Positions 46,035 to 54,660 of a stretch of 64,000 bases of DNA are shown in pieces. A program made the translations under genes and the position numbers. The DNA comes from Notospermus geniculatus (Eukaryota; Nemertea; Pilidiophora; Heteronemertea; Lineidae): the NCBI GenBank assembly GCA_002633025.1, contig NMRB01000016.1, positions 249,336-313,335 on the forward strand. Direction: 5' to 3'. The stretch's first letter is position 1. Each line of letters begins with the position of its first letter. Below the pieces are notes generated by a model. That model was not told the origin of the DNA. It worked only from the letters and a program-made list of their open reading frames with translations, and did no database searches.

Positions 46035-46110
46035 GACACGGCCAGGAGTCCAACCTGTGACCTATCGGTCTCGAGTCCAACGTTCGACCACTGCGCCACC
46101 GCACTCTCCC
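46035..46110 (-). mobile_element. tRNA-derived SINE head
   Basis: On the minus strand a canonical A box (TGGCGCAGTGG, 46098-46088) and a B-box-like GGTTGGACTCC (46055-46045) have tRNA-like spacing (54 nt overall). The acceptor stem does not pair, so this is a SINE or decayed tRNA copy, not a functional tRNA. Confidence 0.55.
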
Positions 46111-46288
46111 CTCTCCCTACCTGTATGCACAAGCCGTGGGTACACAAATTCAGGAAGCCATGACAAACATGGTGATTTTTTGCTGTTGTAATCCTCTCCG
46201 CGTATACAAAAGAAACCTTGCCAATTTCCTCCACAAACCTCGCAAAAGAAATCAACAGAGGCATTACTTTAATAATTCTTCTCTTTAT

Positions 46289-47092
46289 TATCAACAACAA
46301 TAGCCTATTTAGGGTTTTTATCACCTATTTCAATATCTCCACAAGAAAACGGTGGAGAATTTTTCGCTAGGGAGGAGTAAGATCTTCTAGAGAGAATGAT
46401 GACATTTTCAAATCAAAAAGATTGGATCGCGAAAAATAACTCGACCTGTTATCTTCTGGAGATATACGAAATTTTTCGGGTCTGTAAGCCTTTTTCATTA
46501 GTCCGATAGCATATTGACAAAAGTAACAAAATATACAATCTATTTCGAACATTCATGGTTCGATGCACAGCCTTTTGTGTCGTTCTTTTGTTTCGTAAAA
46601 ATATATCCTCTGTTATTGTTATGGTACAATTTAGTACTGATACATTCGTCATTTGCTTTATTACATGTACCTGGAGGAAGAAATAAATGCATGCGTTAAT
46701 TGTCCTACATGTACATGTATGATTGCATTGTCAGTTTCTTTATACGAGTCGCACACAGATCCAAAAGGAGGCACTCAACTGACTCTGGTAAATAAATGTC
46801 GAGCTGATTATTCTGATCATTATGTCTTCCATCGGATTTGAATCTCAATTCATTAGGGAAGCGTTGATTATCACCACCAATTATGTATATGTGCATATTT
46901 TTCCTGTTTTTTTCATTCATCCCGCCCTAATTAACAAAACGGCCAAATCCTGATGGAAATATCTCATAATTTGCTAATTGAAAGCCGTCGTTCGATTATT
47001 CCGCTGATAAAATCAAGATCTTGTGCCCTAAAAAATTTACAGTATCCCGATCCCACCAACGGTAGGGTTAAATACAAAGATCGGTAGCGCCT
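46289..47092. repeat. Duplicated 0.8-kb sequence ending at a single-N gap, copy 1
   Basis: Almost identical to 47094-47890: about ten substitutions, a 6-bp ACATGT difference near 46710 and a small A-run change. It ends exactly at the N, while the other copy starts exactly after it, the pattern of two overlapping contigs left unmerged. Confidence 0.9.
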
Positions 47093-47093
47093 N
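47093..47093. other. Single-N scaffold join
   Basis: Separates the two near-identical 0.8-kb copies. Confidence 0.95.
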
Positions 47094-47890
47094 TATCAAC
47101 AACAATAGCCTATTTAGGGTTTTTATCACCTATTTCAATATCTCCACAAGAAAACGGTGGAGAATTTTTCGCTAGGGAGGAGTAAGATCTTCTAGAGAGA
47201 ATGATGACATTTTCAAATCAAAAAGATTGGATCGCGAAAAATAACTCGACCTGTTATCTTCTGGAGATATACGAAATTTTTCGGGTCTGTAAGCCTTTTT
47301 CATCAGTCCGATAACATACTGACAAAAGTAACAAAATATACAATCTATTTCGAACATTCATGGTTCGATGCACAGCCTTTTGTGTCGTTCTTTTGTTTCG
47401 TAAAAATATATCCTCTGTTATTGTTATGGTACAATTTAGTACTGATACATTCGTCATTTGCTTTATTACATGTACCTGGAGGAAGAAATAAATGCATGCG
47501 TTAATTGTCCTACATGTATGATTGCATTGTCAGTTTCTTTATACGAGTCGCACACAGATCCAAAAGGAGCCACTCAACTGACTCTGGTAAATAAATGTCG
47601 AGCTGATTATTCTGATCATTATGTCTTCCATCGGATTTGAATCTCAATTCATTAGGGAAGCGTTGATTATCACCACCAATTATGTATATGTGCATATTTT
47701 TTCTGTTTTTTTCATTCATCCCGCCCTAATTAACAAAACGGCCAAATCCTGATGGAAATATCCCATAATTTGCTAATTGAAAGCCGTCGTTCGATTATTC
47801 CGCTGATAAAATCTAGATCTTGTGCCAAAAAAATTTACAGTATCCCGATCCCACCAACGGTAGGGTTAAATACAAAGATCGGTAGCGCCT
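47094..47890. repeat. Duplicated 0.8-kb sequence, copy 2
   Basis: Starts TATCAACAACAATAGCC, as at 46289, and ends GGTAGCGCCT, as at 47092. It then continues into sequence not present after copy 1. Confidence 0.9.
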
Positions 47891-48020
47891 CTCGTCCATA
47901 ATCACGTGATCGGCCGAGCTGCCGTTGAAAAAAGCGCGGATTGGTCACTCTCATTCAACGAAAGAGCAATCAATGGTTTTCAACCAATCAACGCGTTTAT
48001 CATCGGCTGCTTTCCAGTCG
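47865..48020. repeat. Dispersed repeat family A, copy 3
   Basis: GGTAGCGCCT, AATCACGTGATCGG, GATTGGTCACTCTCATTCAA and GGTTTTCAACCAATCAACGC match the copies at 4.6 and 9.5 kb. Confidence 0.7.
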
Positions 48021-48821
48021 ACCATGCACGTGATGATGAACGACAGTGTATTTAGTCCTGGCGGTGAGATCTAGAACTAGGCCTAATATACCTCCGTGAA
48101 GGTTTACGACTTCGCTGTTTCGCGAAAAACGCACAAGTGGCTTATCTTTGCGGTCGGACAGGTCGGGTGCAAAGGTCCTGAAGACAACGAGAAGATCAAA
48201 TATTTCACTGATAACTGCTAAAAGTCACGTGTCTTTGTTTCTACGCCATGGCTGCCTGTAATGTAACCGCCAGGCAATGGTTGGGTACGAGATCGTGACG
48301 TCAGAAAATTATGTTAATGAACTTTTCTGCTTGAGAGCAACGGGCAACAGTAATTGCATGGCGTTCATTGATAGTTCCAGCGACTTGCATCTCAAATTAA
48401 ACAAGAAGTTATTTACATGGAGTTTGTCCCTAACGGAAAAGCGATAATACGCCATCTTCACGTATAGGATCCGCGCAGAAATAACACTCCCAACTCAGCC
48501 GATAGGGGGCCTAAGAATAAATAGTTTTGATTCCTAAAATAAACCCCATTTTTTGATAGAATCGTAGTCAGTCCCCACGTCATCGGATGATGCAAGTTGT
48601 CACCAGCATGTAGTTTTAAGTGATTAAAACGTCCGAGCCAACTGTCCGAATGTAAGTTTTTCTCCACCAGACGGCGTGTGATGTCATATCTTATTCACGC
48701 GGAATATGTGTCAAAAACAAGGGAATGCATGTAGTTTCGACTGAAGTGACAGAGAAATATTCCATGATGAGTTTGGATCCAATTCTCGTGTACATGTCCC
48801 GAATTTTCCTCCCCAGGCCAC
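48021..48821. other. No gene seen
   Basis: Downstream of the neuropeptide gene in its direction of transcription. No coding signal; it may hold 3' UTR or intergenic sequence. Confidence 0.4.
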
Positions 48822-48827
48822 TTTATT
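48822..48827 (-). terminator. Possible polyadenylation signal for the neuropeptide gene
   Basis: AATAAA on the minus strand, about 330 bases beyond the stop codon. A closer ATTAAA variant lies at 49123-49128, only 26 bases past the stop. Which one is used cannot be decided here. Confidence 0.3.
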
Positions 48828-49153
48828 TCCACTTTAAAATGACTCACATCGTCGAAAAAATATACGCCCACAGCATTAGAATCTTCACGTGTAAGTTCTG
48901 TCATCAGATATCACGCCATTTTCAGTTTCAATCGATTCTGAAATGTACAAAAGTTTCTGGTCCAAACGTCCTCATGGGTTTATAGAGTACAGTAAACACC
49001 CGGGAGTAAACACGACCAAGACGTCGAGGCAACGAAAACTAAAACCTGGTCCAACTTGTGAAGAGAGCCGGAATATCGCATACAGAATCAGAACTAAAAC
49101 TATTCACAAAAAGTCCCTCACCTTTAATGGAGTGGCTCACTGAGAGAGATATC

Positions 49154-50170
49154 CTACACGCTGCGCCCGATCCTCATAAACGACGTTCTTTTTTCGTTGT
49201 CCCCAGATTCCACGCTCTTCCCTATCCTCATGAAGTTAGCCCTCTTATCACTAGTGTCATCTTTTTTGCCTATTCTCATAAAACCACGTTTTTCCTCCGA
49301 GGCGTTGTCGGCCATCGCCTCATCATTGACTAATTCCGAAGCTTTTTTCCCGATGCGCATGAAACCGCGTTTGTCCGCTTCTTCTTCGTTCGATTTCTTT
49401 CCAATACGCATGAAATTGGCACGTTTCTCATCGTCCTTTTTCCCTATTCTCATGAAACCACGTTTCTCTTCCTCGTCTATGTCCTTTTTCCCAATACGCA
49501 TAAAACCGCGCTTAGCCTCTTCAGAGCTCTTTCCAATGCGCATGAAATTGGCCTTCTTGTCGCCTGCACTTTTTCCAATGCGCATGAAACCGCGTTTGTC
49601 AGCCTCAGCGTTCATGTCCGATTTTCCAATACGCATGAAGCCACGCTTATCGTCCTCAAAAGATTTTCCAATACGCATAAACCCGCGCTTATCTTCGTCA
49701 AAATCAGCACCGTCACGTCCAATACGCATGAAACCTCTCTTATCGTCGTCGACGCTCTTTCCTATACGCATGAAACCTCTTTTTTCCTCCTCGTCCAGAG
49801 ATCGTTTTCCGATGCGCATAAAAGATGGACGTTTGATGCCATATGGGTAGCGTTTTCCGATTCTCATGAATCCGCGTCCGATGCGCATGAAACCACGTTT
49901 GTCTACGTCATCCTCGCCAGACGTGACGTCAGCTACGTCTTCGCCAGCTCCCGGCCAACCTCGACCTATTCGCATAAAAGACCCTCGCTTCGTCGAAGCA
50001 TCTTGGTTCACGCTATCACATAAGTCTATACATTTGTAATTGTCTATGATTTTGCTAAGTCGTGAGCAAACGGCGGGACAGTCTAGTTCATTGGACTCGC
50101 TGACGGAAAGCTTGTTTAGCATTAAGGCCAGAACTAGCGAAATACGCATGGGAACGTAACCGACCAACAT
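49154..50170 (-). CDS. FMRIamide (FxRIamide-type) neuropeptide precursor
   Basis: A 338-residue secreted prohormone. Residues 1-26 form a signal peptide (MLVGYVPMRISLVLALMLNK start). An in-frame TAA lies two codons before the ATG, so the start is bounded; Met8 is the only close alternative. Residues 31-51 carry C-x3-C-x11-C-x3-C. From residue 61 on there are 17 FMRIG units: eleven GFMRI, three ANFMRI, and one each of GSFMRI, PSFMRI and TSFMRI. Nearly all are preceded by Lys-Arg and followed by Gly-Lys, Gly-Arg, Gly-Lys-Lys or Gly-Lys-Arg; the Gly would give the C-terminal amide. Spacers are Asp/Glu/Ser-rich. A separate YPYGI pentapeptide lies between two Lys-Arg sites. The layout is that of FMRFamide-like precursors; -FxRIamides are known from lophotrochozoans. 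Expected role: secreted neuronal signal acting on a G-protein-coupled receptor or peptide-gated channel (inference). The mirror-strand ORF at 49197-49850 is a shadow. Confidence 0.95.
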   Translation of the reverse strand: MLVGYVPMRISLVLALMLNKLSVSESNELDCPAVCSRLSKIIDNYKCIDLCDSVNQDASTKRGSFMRIGRGWPGAGEDVADVTSGEDDVDKRGFMRIGRGFMRIGKRYPYGIKRPSFMRIGKRSLDEEEKRGFMRIGKSVDDDKRGFMRIGRDGADFDEDKRGFMRIGKSFEDDKRGFMRIGKSDMNAEADKRGFMRIGKSAGDKKANFMRIGKSSEEAKRGFMRIGKKDIDEEEKRGFMRIGKKDDEKRANFMRIGKKSNEEEADKRGFMRIGKKASELVNDEAMADNASEEKRGFMRIGKKDDTSDKRANFMRIGKSVESGDNEKRTSFMRIGRSV

Positions 50171-50187
50171 CGTGTGTTATCGCAAGC

Positions 50188-50205
50188 CTGAAATGATAAG
50201 AAAAA
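50188..50205 (-). promoter_or_regulatory. 3' splice site just upstream of the neuropeptide start codon
   Basis: The minus strand reads a pyrimidine-rich CTTTTTCTTATCATTTCAG immediately followed by GCTTGCG. The AG is at 50189-50188 and the exon begins at 50187, 17 bases before the ATG. This predicts a spliced 5' UTR exon further up (coordinates above 50188). The donor was not located. Confidence 0.65.
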
Positions 50206-50805
50206 GAGGAAAATTAACAAAATATCTTTACGCTATGCTACAGAAAATGCTGGGATGAAGTTGCATGCCTTAGGCCCTTATTTTTAGCAAAGTGTCGTAA
50301 CAACACTTGCCTCTTCAGTGTCGGTTAATCTGGTCTTATCGTCCATCAGGATTGGCCAACTGAAGATCAAAACAGAACGTGAGATAAAAAAGAGAGAAAG
50401 TGTAAGCCATTTACTGGCCAATTTTAGCTCCGTGCTCGCTAAAGTAGAAATAGAATAGATAAAGCTAGTGGCATGAGCATCTTTTGACGTCATTTTCTGC
50501 GTTTCTTGGCTTTCGGCTTTTGCCATGTTCTTAACAACGTACTGAAACTTATTTGGTGATAAAAAAGCATTTCTTTCTGCACGAAATGATAAAGGTGACA
50601 CATGACAAACGGTTGGTCAAGACCCCGGTCTGCTTATGAATACTTAATGTGGTGGTCGCGTGGTTGGTGACCGCGGATCAATCATACGCGAAGGAAACAA
50701 CACGGAATCGACGTCCGTGGTTTGCATCGAAACCGATCCGTGGTCCGCCGTGACACTGACCAGGGACAGCCGCAGTGGGGAGGGGAAATAGCATCATTTG
50801 AGCTG
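50206..50805. other. Predicted 5' UTR intron of the neuropeptide gene
   Basis: Lies just upstream of the splice acceptor on the minus strand. The minus-strand ORF at 50284-50601 shows no domain or signal peptide. I could not identify the first exon or promoter. Confidence 0.4.
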
Positions 50806-51100
50806 ACAGGGTGGCGCAGTGGTAACATCAGCGCCTGTTACTTCGGAGGTTCCAGATTCAATCCCCAGTTGGACCCGCTGTTCATGTGATAGAGAGGGCG
50901 ACTCTCTTTGACAGTGCAGGTTTTCTCCAGGTGTGACAGGAATCAACGTCCTACATGTAGGAAGTCCCCCAAACAATAGTCCGTTATTGTAGGTTATATT
51001 CGAATGGTCATGGTCTCGATAGCCATATCTCCTAATCCCTCGCTGAACAATAAGACCGGACTCTGATAACAGGGAGACATTGATCCCTGTCACAAAACTC
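50806..51100 (+). mobile_element. tRNA-derived SINE with body
   Basis: A canonical A box (TGGCGCAGTGG, 50812-50822) and B box (AGATTCAATCC, 50854-50864) have tRNA spacing. They are followed by a ~200-bp unrelated body including GTGCAGGTTTTCTCCAGGTG and ending with CTCCCTAATACC. The lack of a closed acceptor stem and the long tail argue for a SINE, not a tRNA gene. The 3' boundary is approximate. Confidence 0.6.
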
Positions 51101-51603
51101 CCTAATACCTTTTTGATATCATCGCGTATTTTTCAAATTTTCATTTGATCAAAAAATGAGGATAAAAACAATTCCTTTGGTTAAATTCTTCGCGAAGAAA
51201 AAACTTCTGGCAGAATGTTGTCAATGTGATCTTTTCTGCTGAATGGATATCATACGAAGGATGGTAAATCCATGCAGGCCACTCGAGTGGCCCCACTTCC
51301 GCAATTCAATGACTGACCACTAACTTATAATTGGCCAGGAACAGCTTCGTCTGGGTCTAACTCATCATTACCGGTGTATATCCACCTGGACCTACGGTGG
51401 GCAGCTGGTCTCATACAATGCGAGTCAGAGGGGACGAAACCGAAGGAGGTTCGGCGACTTCTAATTGCCAATCGTGCGTAAGGTTGTGCGGGAATCCGGT
51501 ATTTTTTTATACGGTACGTCTCATGTGTCGCTGGTGGCAAGTGACAATTGCTTCTATAGTTACCGGTTGTGTCCGAGAAACAGGTAGTACGCATCGAGAT
51601 GCT
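51101..51603. other. No gene seen
   Basis: Overlapping ORFs on both strands at 51325-51642 have no recognised domain. Confidence 0.45.
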
Positions 51604-52009
51604 GTTTATAAACAGGAAATAATACAACAGCCACAGAATTGATTTCTGCGATTTTGACGAATGGAGTAGGCCCTAATCAGCGATGTTTTCCTGTGAGGTT
51701 ATTAGTGATTTTAGTTTATTGTTCGTTGCCATTTGCGTCCAAATTGTGCCTACCGGTATCACCACAAGAAGATATCAATTTAAACTGTCTTCAAGAAATC
51801 ACCTGCATTCAATTTTGCATCCTGCACACTATATTCTCGTAGAGGATCAAGATTGCCCCTTTAGACATGAAAACTAACTAGAAAAGCGAATGCAAATCAG
51901 CCGAGATACTGTGCTTCCTCATCTAAAAGGCGCCTCAACAATATCCAATGCACGGACGGGCCCATTTGCAACTATTCTTTACATGTAGGCCTACATGTAC
52001 ATTGTGTAT
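51604..52009. repeat. Duplicated sequence, copy 1 (lacks MITE)
   Basis: Matches 52341-52932 with substitutions and small indels, but without the 209-bp insertion at 52514-52722. Similarity ends near the TGTAGGCCTACATG word; 325 bp of non-matching sequence follows before the N at 52335. Confidence 0.85.
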
Positions 52010-52334
52010 ACTTTAAATTCGTTTTTCTAAGACCAGTGCCAGATATGCAGGCCTCACGTCAAGTCCAACCCCTTATTACCTTCAGTTGAATACGGTTGGT
52101 CAATTGGCAGGGTATTGTGTCCTTGTGTGCACCGATGCCGAGAAGGTCACCAGGTCTGTTACACTGAGTTAGACTGAACTGATTCATCTTTTGTTAGATT
52201 CATTGATCACGCATGGTGGGGTGACTTTAGAATTTGTAGTATACGGGGCGTGGCTTGTGGCTTTTCTATTTTGACCAGTATTTTGACCACACAGTTCCAA
52301 GAGCATGTCAATGGAGAGTGTGAACCAATCAACC

Positions 52335-52335
52335 N
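52335..52335. other. Single-N scaffold join
   Basis: The second duplicated copy starts immediately after it. Confidence 0.95.
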
Positions 52336-52340
52336 TTGTT

Positions 52341-52932
52341 GATAAACAGGAAATAATACAACAGCCACAGAATTGATTTCCGCGATTTTGACGGATGGAG
52401 TAGGCCCTAATCAGCGATGTTTGCCTCTGAGGTTATTAGTGATTTTCAGTTTGTTGTTCGTTGCCATTTGCGTCCAAATTGTGCCTATCACCACAGGAAG
52501 ATATCAGTTTAAAGGGCCTCTATAGGCAGCTTGCTAAAAGGCTACTATCAGTACTGCAACTATACAACAGGTGGCGCTAGTAACCATGAACTCATGAATT
52601 GTGGATCAAATGTTGACAGTGATGAAATTTTACTTAAATGATTCCCAAGTTGCATCCTCATGCCACCAATTCTGTGTTAGTAATCATATCAATATGCACT
52701 AAAAAGCTGCCTCTAGAGGCCCTTTAAAACTGTCTTCAAGAAATCACCTGCATTCAATTTGCATCCTGCACACTATATTCTCGTAGAGGATCAAGATTGC
52801 CCCTTTAGAAATGTAAATAACAAGAAAAGCGAATCCAGCCGAGATACTGTGCTTCCTCATCTGAAAGGCGCCTCAACAATATCCAATGTAGGGCCCACTA
52901 TTCTTTACATGTAGGCCTACATTGTGTATAAA
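52341..52932. repeat. Duplicated sequence, copy 2 (contains MITE)
   Basis: Counterpart of 51604-52009, with the MITE 52514-52722 in the middle. Position next to a single-N join suggests an alternative haplotype or an unmerged contig end; true duplication is possible. Confidence 0.85.
52514..52722. mobile_element. 209-bp MITE, present/absent between the two copies
   Basis: GGGCCTCTATAGGCAGCTTG pairs with AGCTGCCTCTAGAGGCCC. TTTAAA flanks both sides (52508-52513, 52723-52728). The empty copy has a single TTTAAA at about 51780. The TTAA-containing target suggests piggyBac-type insertion (inference). Confidence 0.85.
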
Positions 52933-53288
52933 GTGGACATGCGCTTTGAACAGCAGGCACACGTCTCGTCTGCCTCTCATCCATTTCAAACAATAGTACG
53001 TTCTACCTGGCTAGCCTAAAGCCATTACTGTCACGACGCGTCAGCTATGACAGCCAATTGGTAGGAATTTATCTTTGATCGCAGGCCGGACAATTGTAGT
53101 AGGCGCTCGTGGTTCGCTTTAATGAGCGGACCTCTTAAACATGAAAGTCCGGTATAACAGCTTCCCATACCAATTGCTAATCCACACAATGCCCTTCACG
53201 TTGACATACCACTTACTAATGGCCAGAAGGTGTTCATTCTTCTGACAGGAACGCTCTCGGAAATCGCAGGAGGAATGCTAAATCATTA
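52933..53288. other. No gene seen
   Basis: Unique sequence, no coding signal. Confidence 0.45.
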
Positions 53289-53495
53289 ATGACTACTACA
53301 AACATCTGGTCAGACGAGGCGCTACTTAACTGTATCCAATGCTTCTCTCATTTTGTAGACGATTTATTGAAGGAAGCACTCTGTGACTTGGCGATCGAGC
53401 CGAATCTTATAGCTCACAAATCAGTTATTGCTCTGCTGAGAACGTTGCGCCGTGTTTTTTTCCATCAGTACAATATCCCAGAAATGATATTGTAA
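53289..53495 (+). CDS. Unrecognised ORF, 68 aa
   Basis: Begins MTTTNIWSDEALLNCIQCFS and is rich in Leu/Ile with spaced charges, suggesting two or three amphipathic helices (around DDLLKEALCDLA and VIALLRTLRRVFF). It ends at TAA 53493-53495. No family recognised and no splice or expression support visible. Listed because its composition is more protein-like than neighbouring ORFs. Confidence 0.18.
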   Translation: MTTTNIWSDEALLNCIQCFSHFVDDLLKEALCDLAIEPNLIAHKSVIALLRTLRRVFFHQYNIPEMIL

Positions 53496-53907
53496 TGTTT
53501 TCAGTTTTAAAAATACGGAAACATGGCTGTGCAGTACTTGATTCCCAATCCTTCAATGATTAATGAACCCGGAGAGAATAGTTGATCGATTGGTCCATGA
53601 ACTTTGCTCCAAGTCCGAAGACTTCGACATCGCTTTAACCATAATTGCTTTCACATCAGCTTGACCTTCGTTGATGCAAGCAGTAATACATCGAATATCG
53701 GGAAGAGCTCTTCACAGCTCTAGGGTGAAAAGTACAACAATGCAATTTCAGATTGCAAAAATCAAGTGTTCATTAAGGTATCCCAAGGCCAATCTAGTGG
53801 TAGCTCTTTCTCAGGATTTATCAGTAATATTGAATTTGTGAAGGGTGCTTGTTTTGGGCGCACAAGACACAGCTATTCTGACAGTTGTCCCATGCATCAC
53901 TCTTGCC
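53496..53907. other. No gene seen
   Basis: No recognised feature. Confidence 0.45.
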
Positions 53908-54042
53908 GTTTTTACACGGAGTCCGTTCGATCCGGTTCAAGGCCAGTTCACTTATTTTTTGTACCATGAAAGGGGTAGGATAGTACAGGTTGCATGGCGT
54001 TGAACTGGCCTCGAGCCGGATCGTACCGAATCCATGTAAAAA
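53908..54042. mobile_element. 135-bp MITE
   Basis: GTTTTTACACGGAGTCCGTT pairs with CGTACCGAATCCATGTAAAAAC; GATCCGG and AGGCCAGTTCA continue the arms. ORFs on both strands share the same peptide (SVRSGSRPV) because of this symmetry. Confidence 0.8.
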
Positions 54043-54466
54043 CCAGGGCTTCTCTGCTGGTTTATCCCACTATGTTCCCAGCCGCTTTCCTCATTCTCGC
54101 GTGCGTCATCGTTGAAGACCAAGCCCCATGCACATTTCACCGGTACATGAAGGAATGGTGAACGGTGTTCAACTTCAAACGATGCCGGGATAACCGCAAT
54201 AGAATTCAACTGCAAACTGCTTTGATATTTTAGCTAAGCACCATAAAATACCATAGTTTTTGATATATTGATGGTAGCAGTCACACAGGCGGGTATTACA
54301 GGTAAAGCGAATGACGAAGCGTGTGACACGAGATGTTACTATTTTGTCATGATATTAAAATTTTTCCGTTCAATTCGTGAAGGATAAAAATTATATGAAC
54401 ACGATAGAGATCGACATTGTTAAATACCAAGCAATAAATGGCTGTGTGAAGGTTGCTAGCAAATTA
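54043..54466. other. No gene seen
   Basis: No recognised feature. Confidence 0.45.
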
Positions 54467-54660
54467 TCCCTGAACTTCACCTACATTTTTTTGTTCTGTA
54501 AATAACTCAATAGACGGAGTTCATTTAGGGTAGGGTTTGTTCGTAGATTGTACCATGGGTCGCAAGAAGGTTTCCCCTGAACTTCACCTACATCTTATTT
54601 TTCTGGTTCAGGTAAGTTAATAGATAGACGGTTTATTAAGCTTAGGGTTTTGTTGTGGGA
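54467..54660. repeat. Two ~105-bp direct repeats
   Basis: TCCCTGAACTTCACCTACAT and TTAGGGT words recur at about 105-bp spacing, with CTGTAAATAACTCAATAGAC / CAGGTAAGTTAATAGATAGA between them. Confidence 0.65.

Noticed and set aside
46367-47719. Matching pairs of short ORFs (for example 46449-46652 and 47254-47457)
   Set aside because: Near-identity comes from the duplicated 0.8-kb block flanking a single N, most likely an assembly duplication, so it is not evidence of conservation.
49197-49850. 217-codon plus-strand ORF
   Set aside because: Mirror of the neuropeptide repeats in antisense; it exists only because the coding strand is repetitive.
50284-50601. 105-codon minus-strand ORF upstream of the neuropeptide exon
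   Set aside because: No signal peptide, domain or repeat; it lies in the predicted 5' UTR intron.
50806-50880. Functional tRNA gene on the plus strand
   Set aside because: A and B boxes are present, but no acceptor stem, and a long SINE-like body follows.
53766-54215. Opposite-strand ORFs sharing SVRSGSRPV
   Set aside because: The shared peptide reflects the inverted repeat of the MITE at 53908-54042.
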